Numbered from the stretch's first letter, positions 38,377 through 47,446 are shown. The stretch is DNA of 64,000 bases from Corallococcus caeni (GCF_036245865.1 NZ_BTTW01000007.1:62001-126000); one strand, 5' to 3'. Notes: generated by a model not told the origin, from the sequence alone. Translations and numbers: made by a program.

Positions 38377-39558
38377 TCAGGGGCCGTGGAGGAGGGTGCC
38401 CCCGGCTCCGACGATCCAGACGTCGTCCGGTCCCGTGCCCGAAACACCAAACAGCTCCTGGGTCGTCGGCGAGGCCACCTGCGTCCAGCCGTCGCCGTTC
38501 CAGTGCATGATCACTCCACTTGAACCCACGGCCCAGACGTCGCTCGGGCTGCTTCCCCAGACGCCGTGGAGGAAGGGGAAGGGCGCCCGCTGCTCCATGA
38601 CCCGGCCGGACGTGGACGTCCACCGCATGAGCACGCCCGAAGAGCCCACGGCGAAGGCCTCTTTGGCGGAAGAAGCCCAGACCCCCTGGAGGATCGTCGT
38701 CGTGGGAGTGGTCAGCTGCTCCCAGTCGGTGTCCTTCCACCGCATGATCATGCTGTCCTGGGCGGCGAAGGCCGTGCCGTCCGCGAGCATGAAGACATCC
38801 GACACCGTGGTGTACGGATGGGAAGCGCCCGTGGCGAACTTCGTCCACTGCGAGCCGTCCCAGACGAGCGCCTGGCGCTGGTCCCCCTCCTTGCCGACCG
38901 CCATGGCGCTCCGCGCGGACACCGCGGAGACACCCGTGAGCAGGGCCGCCGTCGGGGAGCTGCCGTAAACGGACCAGGTGCCGTTCGTCAGGGACAGGAA
39001 GGTGCCGCCCGCGCCCACCGCCCAGCCTCCGCCCTCGGCGAGCGTCACCGAGTAGAGATCCTCGGACGTCGGCGAGCCGGCGGCGCTCCACTGGCTGCCA
39101 TTCCACCGCAGCACGGTGCCACGGAAGCCCACGGCGTACGCCTCCGTGGGTGACACGACGGCCACGTCCCGCAGGGTCGCCGTGGTGGTGCTCGGCACGA
39201 GCCGGAACCCGGTCGTCGTGCCCGCGTCCACGTCGGTGCCCGCGTCAGGGGCCGAGCCCGCGTCCAAGTCGGTGCCCGCGTCCAAGTCGGTGCCCGCGTC
39301 CGTGCCCGCGTCGACCTCCGCGCCCGCGTCGGGTACCTCCTGTGCGCAGGCGCCCTCCATGCACACGGTGCCGTCGCCACACGCGACACACGCCTCGCCG
39401 AAGGAGCCACAGGCCGAATCCTGGGTGCCTCGGAGGCAGACGCCCCGTTCGTTGACGCAGCCCTCGCACCCTGTCGGGGAATTGCACGCCACCGCCAGGA
39501 CAGCGCCCACGCTCACGCCCAGGAACAGGGCCAGAAAACTCCGTCGAAATGTCGACAT
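38377..39558 (-). CDS. Beta-propeller-like lipoprotein with Asp-Ala-Gly linker
   Basis: 393 residues from the ATG at 39558, with a lipoprotein signal ending LAVAC. A Cys-rich module follows (CEGCVNERGVC, ACGSFGEACVACGDGTVC), then a DAGT-type linker of about 40 residues, and then roughly 250 residues of propeller-like repeats. Typical blades read VVSPTEAYAVGFRGTVLRW, GVWASSAKEAFAVG and GVWGSSPSDVWAVGSSG, with W and G at fixed positions. The linker repeats at the DNA level (18-bp unit at 39257-39292). This architecture is common in myxobacterial surface lipoproteins, with no enzymatic activity assigned. Confidence 0.85.
   Translation of the reverse strand: MSTFRRSFLALFLGVSVGAVLAVACNSPTGCEGCVNERGVCLRGTQDSACGSFGEACVACGDGTVCMEGACAQEVPDAGAEVDAGTDAGTDLDAGTDLDAGSAPDAGTDVDAGTTTGFRLVPSTTTATLRDVAVVSPTEAYAVGFRGTVLRWNGSQWSAAGSPTSEDLYSVTLAEGGGWAVGAGGTFLSLTNGTWSVYGSSPTAALLTGVSAVSARSAMAVGKEGDQRQALVWDGSQWTKFATGASHPYTTVSDVFMLADGTAFAAQDSMIMRWKDTDWEQLTTPTTTILQGVWASSAKEAFAVGSSGVLMRWTSTSGRVMEQRAPFPFLHGVWGSSPSDVWAVGSSGVIMHWNGDGWTQVASPTTQELFGVSGTGPDDVWIVGAGGTLLHGP
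39257..39292 (-). repeat. 18-bp tandem repeat, Asp-Ala-Gly linker
   Basis: Two perfect copies of an 18-bp unit, flanked by imperfect ones, encode alternating DAGTDL. It is inside the lipoprotein gene. It is an expected hotspot for length change. Confidence 0.8.
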
Positions 39559-39744
39559 CCGTGACCTCGGAACTCCTGCCCCCGGCCGGTCAGGTGACAT
39601 CCACCCTAACAGATTCAGCGAGCGCTCCGCTGGTTCCGCACCGGGCGGCCGCCAATGCCCCTGTCTTCGCACTGGACGCGACAGTCCGCCCTCGGCAGCC
39701 TTCAACCGGGCTCCCTTCCCCCTGGAGCCCAAGGAGTCCTACGG

Positions 39745-40260
39745 ATGAAGCTCAAGGCGTTCTGCATCGCCGTGTCGCTGTTGGCCGTCCCCGGCGTGGC
39801 CGCCGCGCAAAGCCCCTTTGATTCCCTGAAGAAGGCCGCGGGCGACGCCAGCAAGTCCACCGTCGAGAAGCGCGTCAACACGAAGCTGACGGACGAGGGC
39901 CGCAAGAACCAGTGCAGCTTCAAGACGGGCACCGCCGAGCTGGCCCCCGGCTGCGACGCGAAGCTCAAGAAGCTCACCAACGCCCTCGTCGACGCGAAGA
40001 AGCAGCTCGTCGCCGCCGGGGTCAAGAGCTACAAGTTCGAGGTCTCCGGCCACACCGACTCGACGGGTGACGCCGCGAAGAACAAGTCGCTCAGCGAGCA
40101 GCGCGCGGAGACCATCGTCAAGGAACTCGTCGCGCGCGGCATCCCTCGCGGGGAGATCACCGCCGTGGGCTACGGCTCCGAGCGCCCCCTGGTGAAGCCG
40201 GACAACACCGAGGCGAAGCGCGCGCAGAACCGCCGCTACGAACTCCAGGTCCGCCTGTAA
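39745..40260 (+). CDS. OmpA-family outer-membrane protein
   Basis: 171 residues from the ATG at 39745 (AAGGAG eight bases upstream). The signal ends VAAA-QS. After a short helical segment comes the peptidoglycan-associating OmpA_C domain, with FEVSGHTDSTGDAAKNKSLS, EQRAETIVKEL and VGYGSERPL; GHTD and the R/N-R residues that hold diaminopimelate are present (AQNRRYEL). There is no barrel, so this is a small OmpA-like anchor. The divergent position relative to the propeller lipoprotein gives a 186-bp shared upstream region. Confidence 0.93.
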   Translation: MKLKAFCIAVSLLAVPGVAAAQSPFDSLKKAAGDASKSTVEKRVNTKLTDEGRKNQCSFKTGTAELAPGCDAKLKKLTNALVDAKKQLVAAGVKSYKFEVSGHTDSTGDAAKNKSLSEQRAETIVKELVARGIPRGEITAVGYGSERPLVKPDNTEAKRAQNRRYELQVRL

Positions 40261-40277
40261 TCCCTCTCACGGATGAC

Positions 40278-40306
40278 GGCGGGCGGCGTCGCTGGCGCCG
40301 CCCGCC
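40278..40306. terminator. 11-bp GC hairpin after the OmpA gene
   Basis: GGCGGGCGGCG and CGCCGCCCGCC pair perfectly across a 7-nt loop, 18 bases after the stop. A second small hairpin (GCCTCG/CGAGGC, 40304-40320) overlaps it. It lies between convergent genes, so it may act in both directions. Confidence 0.65.
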
Positions 40307-40345
40307 TCGAAGCCCGAGGCGCCCGACCTGCCAGTCAGGCGGGAA

Positions 40346-42037
40346 TCAGGGGGACACGGGGACGAAGACGTAGCCCACGTCCACGTTGGAGATGGAAGGC
40401 AGACAGGCCTGGCTTATCCCGGACATGCGAGCCATCCAGCAGGGCTTGCTGCCCGGCGTGCTGGAGACATCGATGATGGCCTCCTGGGCTCCCGCGGCGA
40501 ACGTCACCGGATGCCAGGTGGGCGTGAAGTTGATGCTGCATGAGCCGCTGGTGCACACGTGGCAGTCCGTGGCCACCGCATAGGAGATGGCGGCGCTGGA
40601 ATCGCAACCGGCGCCCAGCACGTCGTCCTTGCGCAAGCGCATGTGGCTGATGGCGCAAGCCGGGTCTGGGGAGATGGGGGAGGGGAACAGCACGCGCGAC
40701 CTCACCTCGCTGCTCGCTTCGCCCCGGAACTGGAAGACGGCGTCGTTGAAGTCCCGGTCACCGCCGCCGGTGAGCTCCTCGAAGGCCAGGAGCCAGTTCT
40801 GCGGCGTGCTACTCGGAGCTCCCAGGCTGACGTGCGGCATGTTGCCGTTGCCCGAGACAGCGACCGTGGAGGCTTCCATGGGGAGCGAGGTGTTTCCGTA
40901 GGGCGCCGTGCCGAGGCGGGCCAGGGCCTCGTCCTCCAGCCATCCGCACAGGTTCTGTCCCGTGGAGGCGACCGCGCAAGCCCCGTCGAGCGGGTGGGGG
41001 GCCCAGGGGTCGCAGTACTCCGAGGACGCGCACCCGATGTTGCGGGTCGCGACAGGCATCTGGCCCACGGGATCCTGGTCCAGGTTCCACTTCGACTTGG
41101 AGAAGAACACGGAGGTGGAGGTCTTCAGGTGCAGGGTGCACTGGCCGTTGGCCGCCTTGCGCAGGCACGGATACACCCGGCCCTCGTAGGGGAGGTGGAT
41201 GGAATCGTTCGCGACGATCAGGAAGAAGACCAGCTCCCGTCCACCCGGGAGGGTTCCCAGGTCCGCCGTCTGGCCATCATCGGCCAGGAAGAAGACCGGA
41301 TGGCCCAGGCCCCGGTTGTTGTTGGCGGCGTGGGCGGGCTCCAACAGGTTGGGGATGCGCGCGAAGAGCCCGTTGTCCGAGTAGCCGGTGCGAGGGAGCG
41401 CGGGCGTGTTGCTCCCCACCACGTCGATTCTCACGTTGGGGTGGCTGCCAGGGCGGGCATCCTGCAGGAGCACGCCTGACGCGAAGGCGCTGGTGCAGGA
41501 CTCGTTAAGTGCCAGCTCGGGCTGGCTGTACGTGAAGCCTCCCGAGGTGAAGGTGCGGCTACAGCGCCGGGTCGTCCCCACGTAGGGACGCGCCTGGGAG
41601 CCCGTGGGCGGGGCCAGGTTGTAGAGATCCTCGTGCAGGTCCGTGATGCCATTGCCGTTGAGATCCAGCAGGTTGCCATTCACGTCGAGGTAGCCCCGTG
41701 ACTTGAGGTCATCCACGTAGAGGTACCCCAGCGAGGGGCTCGTGCCAGAGGCGTCATGCACGTACGTGGCGGTCACCCGCTGGGACACGGGAAGCACGAT
41801 GTATTCCGCGGACGTGAGCGCCAGGTGCGGGTTGGCGACAAGCGTCTGCTGTGGCGTGAGCGCCATCTGTTCGAGGAACTGGAAGGACTCGGCCGAGAAG
41901 GGCGGCTCGTAGTCGGCCTCCAGGTCGGTGTCGTAACAACTGAGCGGCAGAGCGGCGCTGGCCGGCCCTGGCAGGGCCATGGAGAGCAGGACGCTCCCGG
42001 CCATCAGATACGGGATGTGAAGAAAACGCGGACGCAT
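40346..42037 (-). CDS. Secreted DUF4114-type protein
   Basis: 563 residues with a signal ending GPASA-AL. Near the N-terminal third is a calcium-loop-like string, DVNGNLLDLNGNGITDLHED. The C-terminal half contains WLLAFEELTGGGDRDFNDAVFQF, the DUF4114 signature (GGGDRDFND), usually near cell-surface and matrix proteins. Many Cys residues suggest disulfides and export. No enzyme motif is seen. GAGGA precedes the start. The gene is divergent from the methyltransferase gene 47 bp away. Confidence 0.84.
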   Translation of the reverse strand: MRPRFLHIPYLMAGSVLLSMALPGPASAALPLSCYDTDLEADYEPPFSAESFQFLEQMALTPQQTLVANPHLALTSAEYIVLPVSQRVTATYVHDASGTSPSLGYLYVDDLKSRGYLDVNGNLLDLNGNGITDLHEDLYNLAPPTGSQARPYVGTTRRCSRTFTSGGFTYSQPELALNESCTSAFASGVLLQDARPGSHPNVRIDVVGSNTPALPRTGYSDNGLFARIPNLLEPAHAANNNRGLGHPVFFLADDGQTADLGTLPGGRELVFFLIVANDSIHLPYEGRVYPCLRKAANGQCTLHLKTSTSVFFSKSKWNLDQDPVGQMPVATRNIGCASSEYCDPWAPHPLDGACAVASTGQNLCGWLEDEALARLGTAPYGNTSLPMEASTVAVSGNGNMPHVSLGAPSSTPQNWLLAFEELTGGGDRDFNDAVFQFRGEASSEVRSRVLFPSPISPDPACAISHMRLRKDDVLGAGCDSSAAISYAVATDCHVCTSGSCSINFTPTWHPVTFAAGAQEAIIDVSSTPGSKPCWMARMSGISQACLPSISNVDVGYVFVPVSP

Positions 42038-42084
42038 GGATAGAATCCTCGGCAGACGGTGGCTGCCTGGAAAGGTCGTGTGAG

Positions 42085-42822
42085 ATGTCAGCGCAATACG
42101 ATCAGATTGGCGTGAAGGTCGCGGACTGGGATGTCCTGCCAGTCCGCTCGGAGTACATCGAAGGTCATACCTACTTCAAAGCGCTTGGCTCCGTGAAGGG
42201 ACAGGCCGTCCTGGATCTGGCGTGTGGCGACGGGTTGTACACGCGGCAGCTCCAGGCACGAGGCGCGAACCGTGTGGTCGGAGTGGACATCTCGGAGGAG
42301 ATGATTCGCGTTGCCCGGGAGACCGAGGCAGCTCAGTCACTGGGAATCGAGTACCACGTGTCGGACGTGGCCGACATGGCCCCGCTGGGTGTCTTTGATT
42401 GCGTGACGGCCGTCTATCTCTTGCATTACGCGCACTCGCCCGAACACCTGCTGCGCATGTGCCGGAACATCCATGCCCATCTGAAGCCCGGGGGCCGCTT
42501 CGTCACCTACACGTTCAACCCCGGGTTCAGCGCGAAGGGGCCCAACAGCACCCGCTATGGCATCACGATGTTGGACTTTCCGGAGTCCCCCCTGGAAGGG
42601 CAGGCCATCTCCGCGGAGCTGCACACGAAGACGCCCTTCACCATCCACTTCTCCCACTGGAGTCAGGACACGTACGAGCACGCGCTGCGCGAGGCCGGCT
42701 TCCGCGACCTCGAATGGATGCGCCCGGAGTGCTCCGCCGAGGGCCTCGCCCGCTACGGCCAGGAGTTCTGGCAGGACTACCTGGACAACCCGCACGCGGT
42801 CGCGCTGCGCTGCGAGCGGTGA
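42085..42822 (+). CDS. Class I SAM-dependent methyltransferase
   Basis: 245 residues, cytoplasmic. Motif I is VLDLACGDGLYTRQL and the acidic residue after strand 2 is in VVGVDISEEM; motif II/III are DCVTAVYLLHYA and LKPGGRFV. The arrangement is a standard small-molecule methyltransferase, and a long helical insertion sits near the C-terminus (FSHWSQDTYEHALREAGF). The substrate is unknown. It starts 47 bp from the DUF4114 gene on the opposite strand. Confidence 0.9.
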   Translation: MSAQYDQIGVKVADWDVLPVRSEYIEGHTYFKALGSVKGQAVLDLACGDGLYTRQLQARGANRVVGVDISEEMIRVARETEAAQSLGIEYHVSDVADMAPLGVFDCVTAVYLLHYAHSPEHLLRMCRNIHAHLKPGGRFVTYTFNPGFSAKGPNSTRYGITMLDFPESPLEGQAISAELHTKTPFTIHFSHWSQDTYEHALREAGFRDLEWMRPECSAEGLARYGQEFWQDYLDNPHAVALRCER

Positions 42823-42943
42823 GCCCCCTTTGGGGTGCAGACGAAGGGGGGCTTGCGCCGCCATGACGCGGCGCGACAGTCTCGGCCGCATCAAAACAAA
42901 CCGAAGCAACTCTTTCTCTCAGGTGGCGAGAATCGAGAAAATC

Positions 42944-43990
42944 ATGCGAACCCATTCCGCCCACCGCCCCCCTCTCCACGTCGGCTCCACCGGCAACCGC
43001 GTTCAGAAGCTCGAGGAGCGCCTGAAATCGGAGGGCTACCTCAAGGGTGCCGCTGACGACCGCTTCGACGCTGGCACCGCCAAGGCGGTGGTCGCCTACA
43101 AGCGCGACCACGGTTGGGAGGGGAAGCCGAAGGGGGTTGTCGGCGAGCGGATGGCTCAATCGCTGAAGGGCACCGGCGCCAACACCGGCACCACCGGCGG
43201 CAGCGGCACGACCGCCGAGACCAGCCAGCTTGGCGGCAGCGGCGGCAAGGGCAAGACCCCGTCGACGCTCAAGGGCGCGACCTACAACGTCGAGCGCGAC
43301 CGCGACCCCAAGGACGTGCAGAAGTTCCTGAGCAAGTTCGCCAAGAACAACAAGCTCGACTTCGTCCAGCTCCAGGAGATCAACGGCTACCACAAGGCCC
43401 TGGAGAAGATCCCCGGCTACCACCTGGTGACCTTCCCCGGAGCCAAGGACCATGGCGAGACGGGCATCCTCGTCAAGGACAGCCTGCTCCAGAAGCAGGC
43501 CATGTCCATCCAGGGCGAGGGCGGCGGCTGGACCACCGTACGCAACGGCCACGCCCCTCCGCGGGCGGCCACCGCGGTCCAGCTCGCGGGCTGGCTGAAG
43601 GTGGTCTCGGCCCATCAGCCGCCTTCCGTCGACTGGAAGAACGGGCAACCCGTCGGGCCGCCGAACCGGGTGAGTACCTACAAGTCGCTCTCCGAGAAGC
43701 TGCTCGCCTTCGCGAAGCGGCAGCTTGAGAAGAACCCTGATCAGGCGCTGCTCATCGGCGGCGACTGGAACGAGCCGGCGTCGACGAAGGGGAAGTGGTC
43801 CCCCGGCTGGATCGCGCAGCAGGCGGGCATGACCACCCATGGCGGCGTGGAGACCCATGGCCACGGCAAGATCGACTATGAGCTGTCCGCCGGGTGCAAG
43901 GTCTCGCACGTCAAGGCGGGCCCGACCGGCGGCTCGGATCACAACATCGTCACGTTCACTGTGAGCCGCCCGAAGGACCAGAAGGGCTGA
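42944..43990 (+). CDS. Peptidoglycan-binding domain fused to endonuclease/exonuclease/phosphatase fold
   Basis: 348 residues from the ATG at 42944; an in-frame ATG at 42863 would add 27 residues. There is no signal peptide. Residues 10-70 match PG_binding_1 (VGSTGNRVQKLEERLKSEGY, then GTAKAVVAYKRDHG). After a Gly/Thr-rich linker, residues from about 110 show the EEP fold: ATYNVERD, VQLQEI with the metal Glu, GGDWNEPA and GSDHNIVTF with the catalytic Asp-His pair. EEP proteins include nucleases, sphingomyelinases and phosphatases. A wall-targeting domain on a phosphodiesterase suggests a delivered toxin or wall-located hydrolase. Its convergent neighbour has the same wall-binding module. Confidence 0.87.
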   Translation: MRTHSAHRPPLHVGSTGNRVQKLEERLKSEGYLKGAADDRFDAGTAKAVVAYKRDHGWEGKPKGVVGERMAQSLKGTGANTGTTGGSGTTAETSQLGGSGGKGKTPSTLKGATYNVERDRDPKDVQKFLSKFAKNNKLDFVQLQEINGYHKALEKIPGYHLVTFPGAKDHGETGILVKDSLLQKQAMSIQGEGGGWTTVRNGHAPPRAATAVQLAGWLKVVSAHQPPSVDWKNGQPVGPPNRVSTYKSLSEKLLAFAKRQLEKNPDQALLIGGDWNEPASTKGKWSPGWIAQQAGMTTHGGVETHGHGKIDYELSAGCKVSHVKAGPTGGSDHNIVTFTVSRPKDQKG

Positions 43991-43991
43991 A

Positions 43992-44017
43992 GCGCTGTCC
44001 GTTCTGGCGAACAGCGC
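43992..44017. terminator. Hairpin between convergent genes
   Basis: GCGCTGT pairs with ACAGCGC, with further imperfect pairing inside. It sits two bases after the stop of the EEP gene and 15 bases before the stop of the C39-like gene. It may serve both. Confidence 0.45.
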
Positions 44018-44032
44018 CGGCCCGTCATTCCC

Positions 44033-45370
44033 TCACGACACGGGCACGGGCTTGGGACTCACCTCCACCATGCCGAGGTTGCCGTCCACGTACTCGGCCA
44101 TCTGCTCCGGCGTCACCTCGATGGGGCCCTTGGGGCAGAGCGGATCATTGACGAGGTAGTTGCCGGACTCCGTCTTGCCCGTCACCGTCACCCAGTGCCC
44201 CCCGAAGTTGTGGTCCATCAGGTAGTTGTCCGCGGCGCTCGCCGTGGGCCCCCAGGCCTGGTGCTTGGGGTCGTTGCCGAAGGGATTGCCTCCGAGGATG
44301 ACGGGGTGCCCGCGCGAGAGCGCATCGTCCACGGCCGCCACGTCGACCTTGTTCTTGCGCACGAGCGTGGCCACGGCGCCCGCCTCCGTCACGCCCTCGG
44401 CGACCTGGTCCACGGTCATCGTGACGGACGTGTTGGAGTCGTAGTCGAGGATGTTGTCACGCACGCCGTCGATGGCCTCTCCCGCCCCGGCCGCGTCCGG
44501 ATGCTCCATCGCGCCCACGGCCGCCGCCGCGATGACCACCGAGGTCGGCCCGCAGTCGTTGCCGCCGTAGTACTCGCTGGCGTCGTTGAAGTCCTTGTAG
44601 CCGGCCTCCCCCCACTGGGCGACGTGGAGGGCCTTCGCCTCCTCCAGCGTCGAGACGGTGCTCGGGGGCGTGGGCGGCACCAGGTTCTTGCCGGACAGGT
44701 CCTGCACCCGCACCTCGCCGCCCGGCATGCGGGTCAGGGTGCCGCGCTCGAACCGCTGCACCATGGCGCCATCCTTGCCCGGCTCCAGCGGGCTCATGGG
44801 CCGCCCGAGCTGCGGCGCGTAGGCGTCCGCCAGGACGCGCATCGTGGAGTCCGTGGCCGGGTGCTGCGGGCGCTGCATGGCGGCCACCGTGGCCGGGCTC
44901 AGCTTGCCATCCGCGGGAGTGATGCCCTCCGCCGTCTGGAAGTCCTTCACGGCCGCCTGGGACTTGTTCCCGAAGGTGCCGTAGGCGGCGTTTCCCATGT
45001 CCAGGTAGCCCGCGCCCTCGAGGAACTTCTGCAGGCGCGTGACGGGGCCCTCCTGGCCCTTGTCGGACTGGTTGGAGACGATGTCGCCCACGCCCGTGGC
45101 GTCGGTCAGTGACGGCGGGCCGCCCGTCGGCTGGGGCGTGGGGAGCGGGCCCTGCGCGGCCACGGTCACCGGCTTCGCCAGCCCCTGCAGCCGCCGCATC
45201 GCCTCGCCGTTCACCGCGCTCTCGAAGGCGTCGCGAACGACGTTGCGCGGGGGCGCCGGCTGCGGCCCCACCTGGGCCCCCGGCGGGCACTGCGCGGGCG
45301 TGCTCCGCGTGGCGCCCATGGCGGACGACGGCGTGAAGAACGAAAACGGCTGGCTCTGGATGCGCGACAT
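44033..45370 (-). CDS. Peptidoglycan-binding domain fused to C39-like cysteine peptidase
   Basis: 445 residues from an ATG behind GAGGGGGAAG, with no signal peptide (start SRIQSQPFSFFTP). A first half of Pro-rich linker and a PG_binding_1 domain (RLQKFLEGAGYLDMG, SQAAVKDFQTAEGI) leads to a second half with the C39-like fold: GGNDCGPTSVVIAAA holds the Cys, FGGHWVTVTG the His, and YLVNDPL the Asp. C39 peptidases cleave leader peptides of bacteriocins, but the soluble version fused to a wall-binding module is more likely a secreted peptidase. No transporter is adjacent. Two phased GAGTTAA repeats lie upstream (45437-45453). Confidence 0.85.
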   Translation of the reverse strand: MSRIQSQPFSFFTPSSAMGATRSTPAQCPPGAQVGPQPAPPRNVVRDAFESAVNGEAMRRLQGLAKPVTVAAQGPLPTPQPTGGPPSLTDATGVGDIVSNQSDKGQEGPVTRLQKFLEGAGYLDMGNAAYGTFGNKSQAAVKDFQTAEGITPADGKLSPATVAAMQRPQHPATDSTMRVLADAYAPQLGRPMSPLEPGKDGAMVQRFERGTLTRMPGGEVRVQDLSGKNLVPPTPPSTVSTLEEAKALHVAQWGEAGYKDFNDASEYYGGNDCGPTSVVIAAAAVGAMEHPDAAGAGEAIDGVRDNILDYDSNTSVTMTVDQVAEGVTEAGAVATLVRKNKVDVAAVDDALSRGHPVILGGNPFGNDPKHQAWGPTASAADNYLMDHNFGGHWVTVTGKTESGNYLVNDPLCPKGPIEVTPEQMAEYVDGNLGMVEVSPKPVPVS

Positions 45371-45436
45371 GGACTTCCCCCTCTGGGCTCCCTCGGCCCT
45401 GATGAAGCCAGTATCGAGCCCGGCCGCGTTCCGGAT

Positions 45437-45453
45437 GAGTTAAGCCGAGTTAA
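45437..45453. promoter_or_regulatory. Two GAGTTAA repeats, one helical turn apart
   Basis: GAGTTAA lies at 45437-45443 and 45447-45453, upstream of the C39-like gene. A 10-bp phase is typical of response-regulator dimers. No known binding protein is assigned. Confidence 0.35.
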
Positions 45454-45506
45454 ATCTCCACGAAGGGCCGCGTCTCCAGGGCAGGGGAGACGCGGCGCGG
45501 CGGCCT

Positions 45507-46310
45507 TCAGCAGCCCGTCTGGGTCGTGGTCGTCGTCACCCCGGTCCGGTCCTTGAGGATGTACTTGTTCGTGGACGTGGTGATGAAGAGCTCCGCGCCC
45601 ACGACCCCGTCCGAGTCACACGCCGCGGTGATGGTGAAGTTGGTGTTGAAGGCGTAGTACTGCGAGGTGCGGTTCGAGTCGTGGATGATGGAGATGCCCT
45701 GGCTGGAGCTGTTCTTCGCCACCACGACGATGTCCGCGCCCGCGACGCCGTTCGTGTCGACCACCGTGTTGACCTGATACGTCCCGGAGAACGGATAGAA
45801 GTCGCTGCTGGCGCTCCGGTGCCGGATGACGCTGACGCCGCCCTGCGAGGCCGTGACGACCTCCGCGCCCGCCACCCCGTCCGTGTCGCTCACGCTCACG
45901 ATCGAGAAGCTGCCGGAGAAGGAATAGAACTGCGACGTCCCCTTCTTGTCGGTGATGACGCTGATGCCGCCGCTGGTGACGACCACCACCTCCAGGCCTA
46001 CCGTCCCGTCCAGGTCCATGGTGGCGTTGTTGACGGCGAAGCTGCCGGTGAAGCTGTAGAACTTCGTCGTCCCCTTCGACGGGTGGAAGATGGAGATGCC
46101 CGTCAGGCTGGTGGTGAGCTGGTCGGTGGTGCCATCACCGTCGAAGTCGCCAGAGACGGTGAGCGGCGCCTCCTGGGTCGCGGGGACCGGCTCCACCGGT
46201 TGCTCCTCGGGGGCGCCTCCACAGCCAATCGCAAGCACCGCGGCCGCGAGCGCCGTCCCGCGCATACCCATCCACCGTGACATCGCATTCATTCGTGACG
46301 TGTTGTTCAT
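45507..46310 (-). CDS. FG-GAP-like repeat lipoprotein
   Basis: About 267 residues from the ATG at 46310 (in-frame ATGs nearby leave the start somewhat uncertain). The signal ends LAIGC, a lipobox. From residue 45 there are five units of about 42 residues, each with D-x-D-G-x-x-G-(A/L)-E at the start and a (F/Y)Y-(S/P/A)-F-(S/T)-G-(S/T) strand at the end. This is the FG-GAP/VCBS-type beta-propeller pattern with calcium-like loops. Five units are one or two fewer than a usual seven-blade propeller. Function is unknown; surface adhesion is common in the family. Confidence 0.82.
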   Translation of the reverse strand: MNNTSRMNAMSRWMGMRGTALAAAVLAIGCGGAPEEQPVEPVPATQEAPLTVSGDFDGDGTTDQLTTSLTGISIFHPSKGTTKFYSFTGSFAVNNATMDLDGTVGLEVVVVTSGGISVITDKKGTSQFYSFSGSFSIVSVSDTDGVAGAEVVTASQGGVSVIRHRSASSDFYPFSGTYQVNTVVDTNGVAGADIVVVAKNSSSQGISIIHDSNRTSQYYAFNTNFTITAACDSDGVVGAELFITTSTNKYILKDRTGVTTTTTQTGC

Positions 46311-46420
46311 GAACTCCCCCATGGGGCTCGCGAAGAATTTCACGAGCCCCTGGGAGAATGCTGTCAGGATCCAGGTTGAATAGTAAATCAGGCAGGAGTC
46401 GGTGGTCGTCGAGCCGCGGC

Positions 46421-47446
46421 TCAGGCCTTCACTGCCTCGATGATGCTGACCCCGCTCCGGGTGGGGGTGATGCGCTCCACCTTCCAGGAGGTCGCGGCGA
46501 GCAGCGCGCGGAACTCATCCGTGGTGCGCTCGCGCCCGTCGGCGACCACCAGCATGTTGAGGTCGATGAGGTGGGTCGGGTCCGGCGTCCGGTTGTCTGG
46601 GATCACCAGCTCCAGCACGAAGAGCCGGGCCCCGGAGGGAGCCGCTTCGTGGAGCCGGCGCAGGAGGGTGAGGGAGGCGTCATCCTCCCAGTCATGGAGG
46701 ATGTGTTTGAGCAGGTAGGCTTCGGCGGGGGGAATGCCGGGCTCGAAGAAGCTCCCGGCCACCACGTCCACCCGGTGGGCGAGGCCTCGGGACTCCAGCG
46801 CCGTCTTCGCGCCCTCGGCGACCTGGGCCAGGTCGAAGAGGATGCCCCGGCAGGAGGGATGGGTGGCCAGCACGTGCGCGAGCAGATCGCCGTGGCTTCC
46901 TCCGATGTCCGCCACGCGGGCGAAGGGGGCGAAGTCGATGTGGTGCGTCACCTCGCTGGCCACCAGGGCGGACAGGTTGCCCATGGCCTGGGCGAAGTAA
47001 CCCGCCTCCTCGGGGTTCCGGGCGAAGTGTCCCCAGACGTCCGAGCCGAGGGCGGCCTGCACCGGGGACTTGCCAGTGCGGACCGCCTCGGGGAGCAGGC
47101 CCCAGGGCAACCAGTGCGCCGGGGCGCTCTGGGTGATGGCCATCTCCCTCAGCGAGCCAGGGACGTTCGAGCGCAGCCCTTCGCCCATTGGAGTCAGCGC
47201 GAAGGTCCGCTCGGAGACGGACTCGAAGATTCCGACGGTGAGGCCGCCGCGCATCAGCCGGAACAGGGCGCCCGGGTGGACGCTCAACTCGGCCGCCAGT
47301 GAATCACTGTCGCGGGGGCCTCCCGCGAGCAGGTCCGCGATGCCCAGCCGGGCCACGGTGCCAATGACCTGGGTGCGCCAGTAACTGGTGATGGCTGCGT
47401 GGAGTTGCTGCGTGGGAGAGGGATTCGCGTCGGGCGTGTTCTTCAT
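46421..47446 (-). CDS. O-methyltransferase, caffeic-acid OMT type
   Basis: 341 residues. The N-terminal dimerisation domain starts THAAITSYWRTQVIGT-like, as in CrtF/caffeate OMTs. The SAM domain has VADIGGSHGDLLAHVL as motif I, and HILHDWEDDASL carries the catalytic His. Length and order fit bacterial small-molecule O-methyltransferases of polyketide and pigment pathways. It is downstream of the crotonase gene by 25 bp on the same strand and probably co-transcribed. GGAG lies eight bases before its start. No further biosynthetic genes are near, so the substrate stays open. Confidence 0.9.
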   Translation of the reverse strand: MKNTPDANPSPTQQLHAAITSYWRTQVIGTVARLGIADLLAGGPRDSDSLAAELSVHPGALFRLMRGGLTVGIFESVSERTFALTPMGEGLRSNVPGSLREMAITQSAPAHWLPWGLLPEAVRTGKSPVQAALGSDVWGHFARNPEEAGYFAQAMGNLSALVASEVTHHIDFAPFARVADIGGSHGDLLAHVLATHPSCRGILFDLAQVAEGAKTALESRGLAHRVDVVAGSFFEPGIPPAEAYLLKHILHDWEDDASLTLLRRLHEAAPSGARLFVLELVIPDNRTPDPTHLIDLNMLVVADGRERTTDEFRALLAATSWKVERITPTRSGVSIIEAVKA

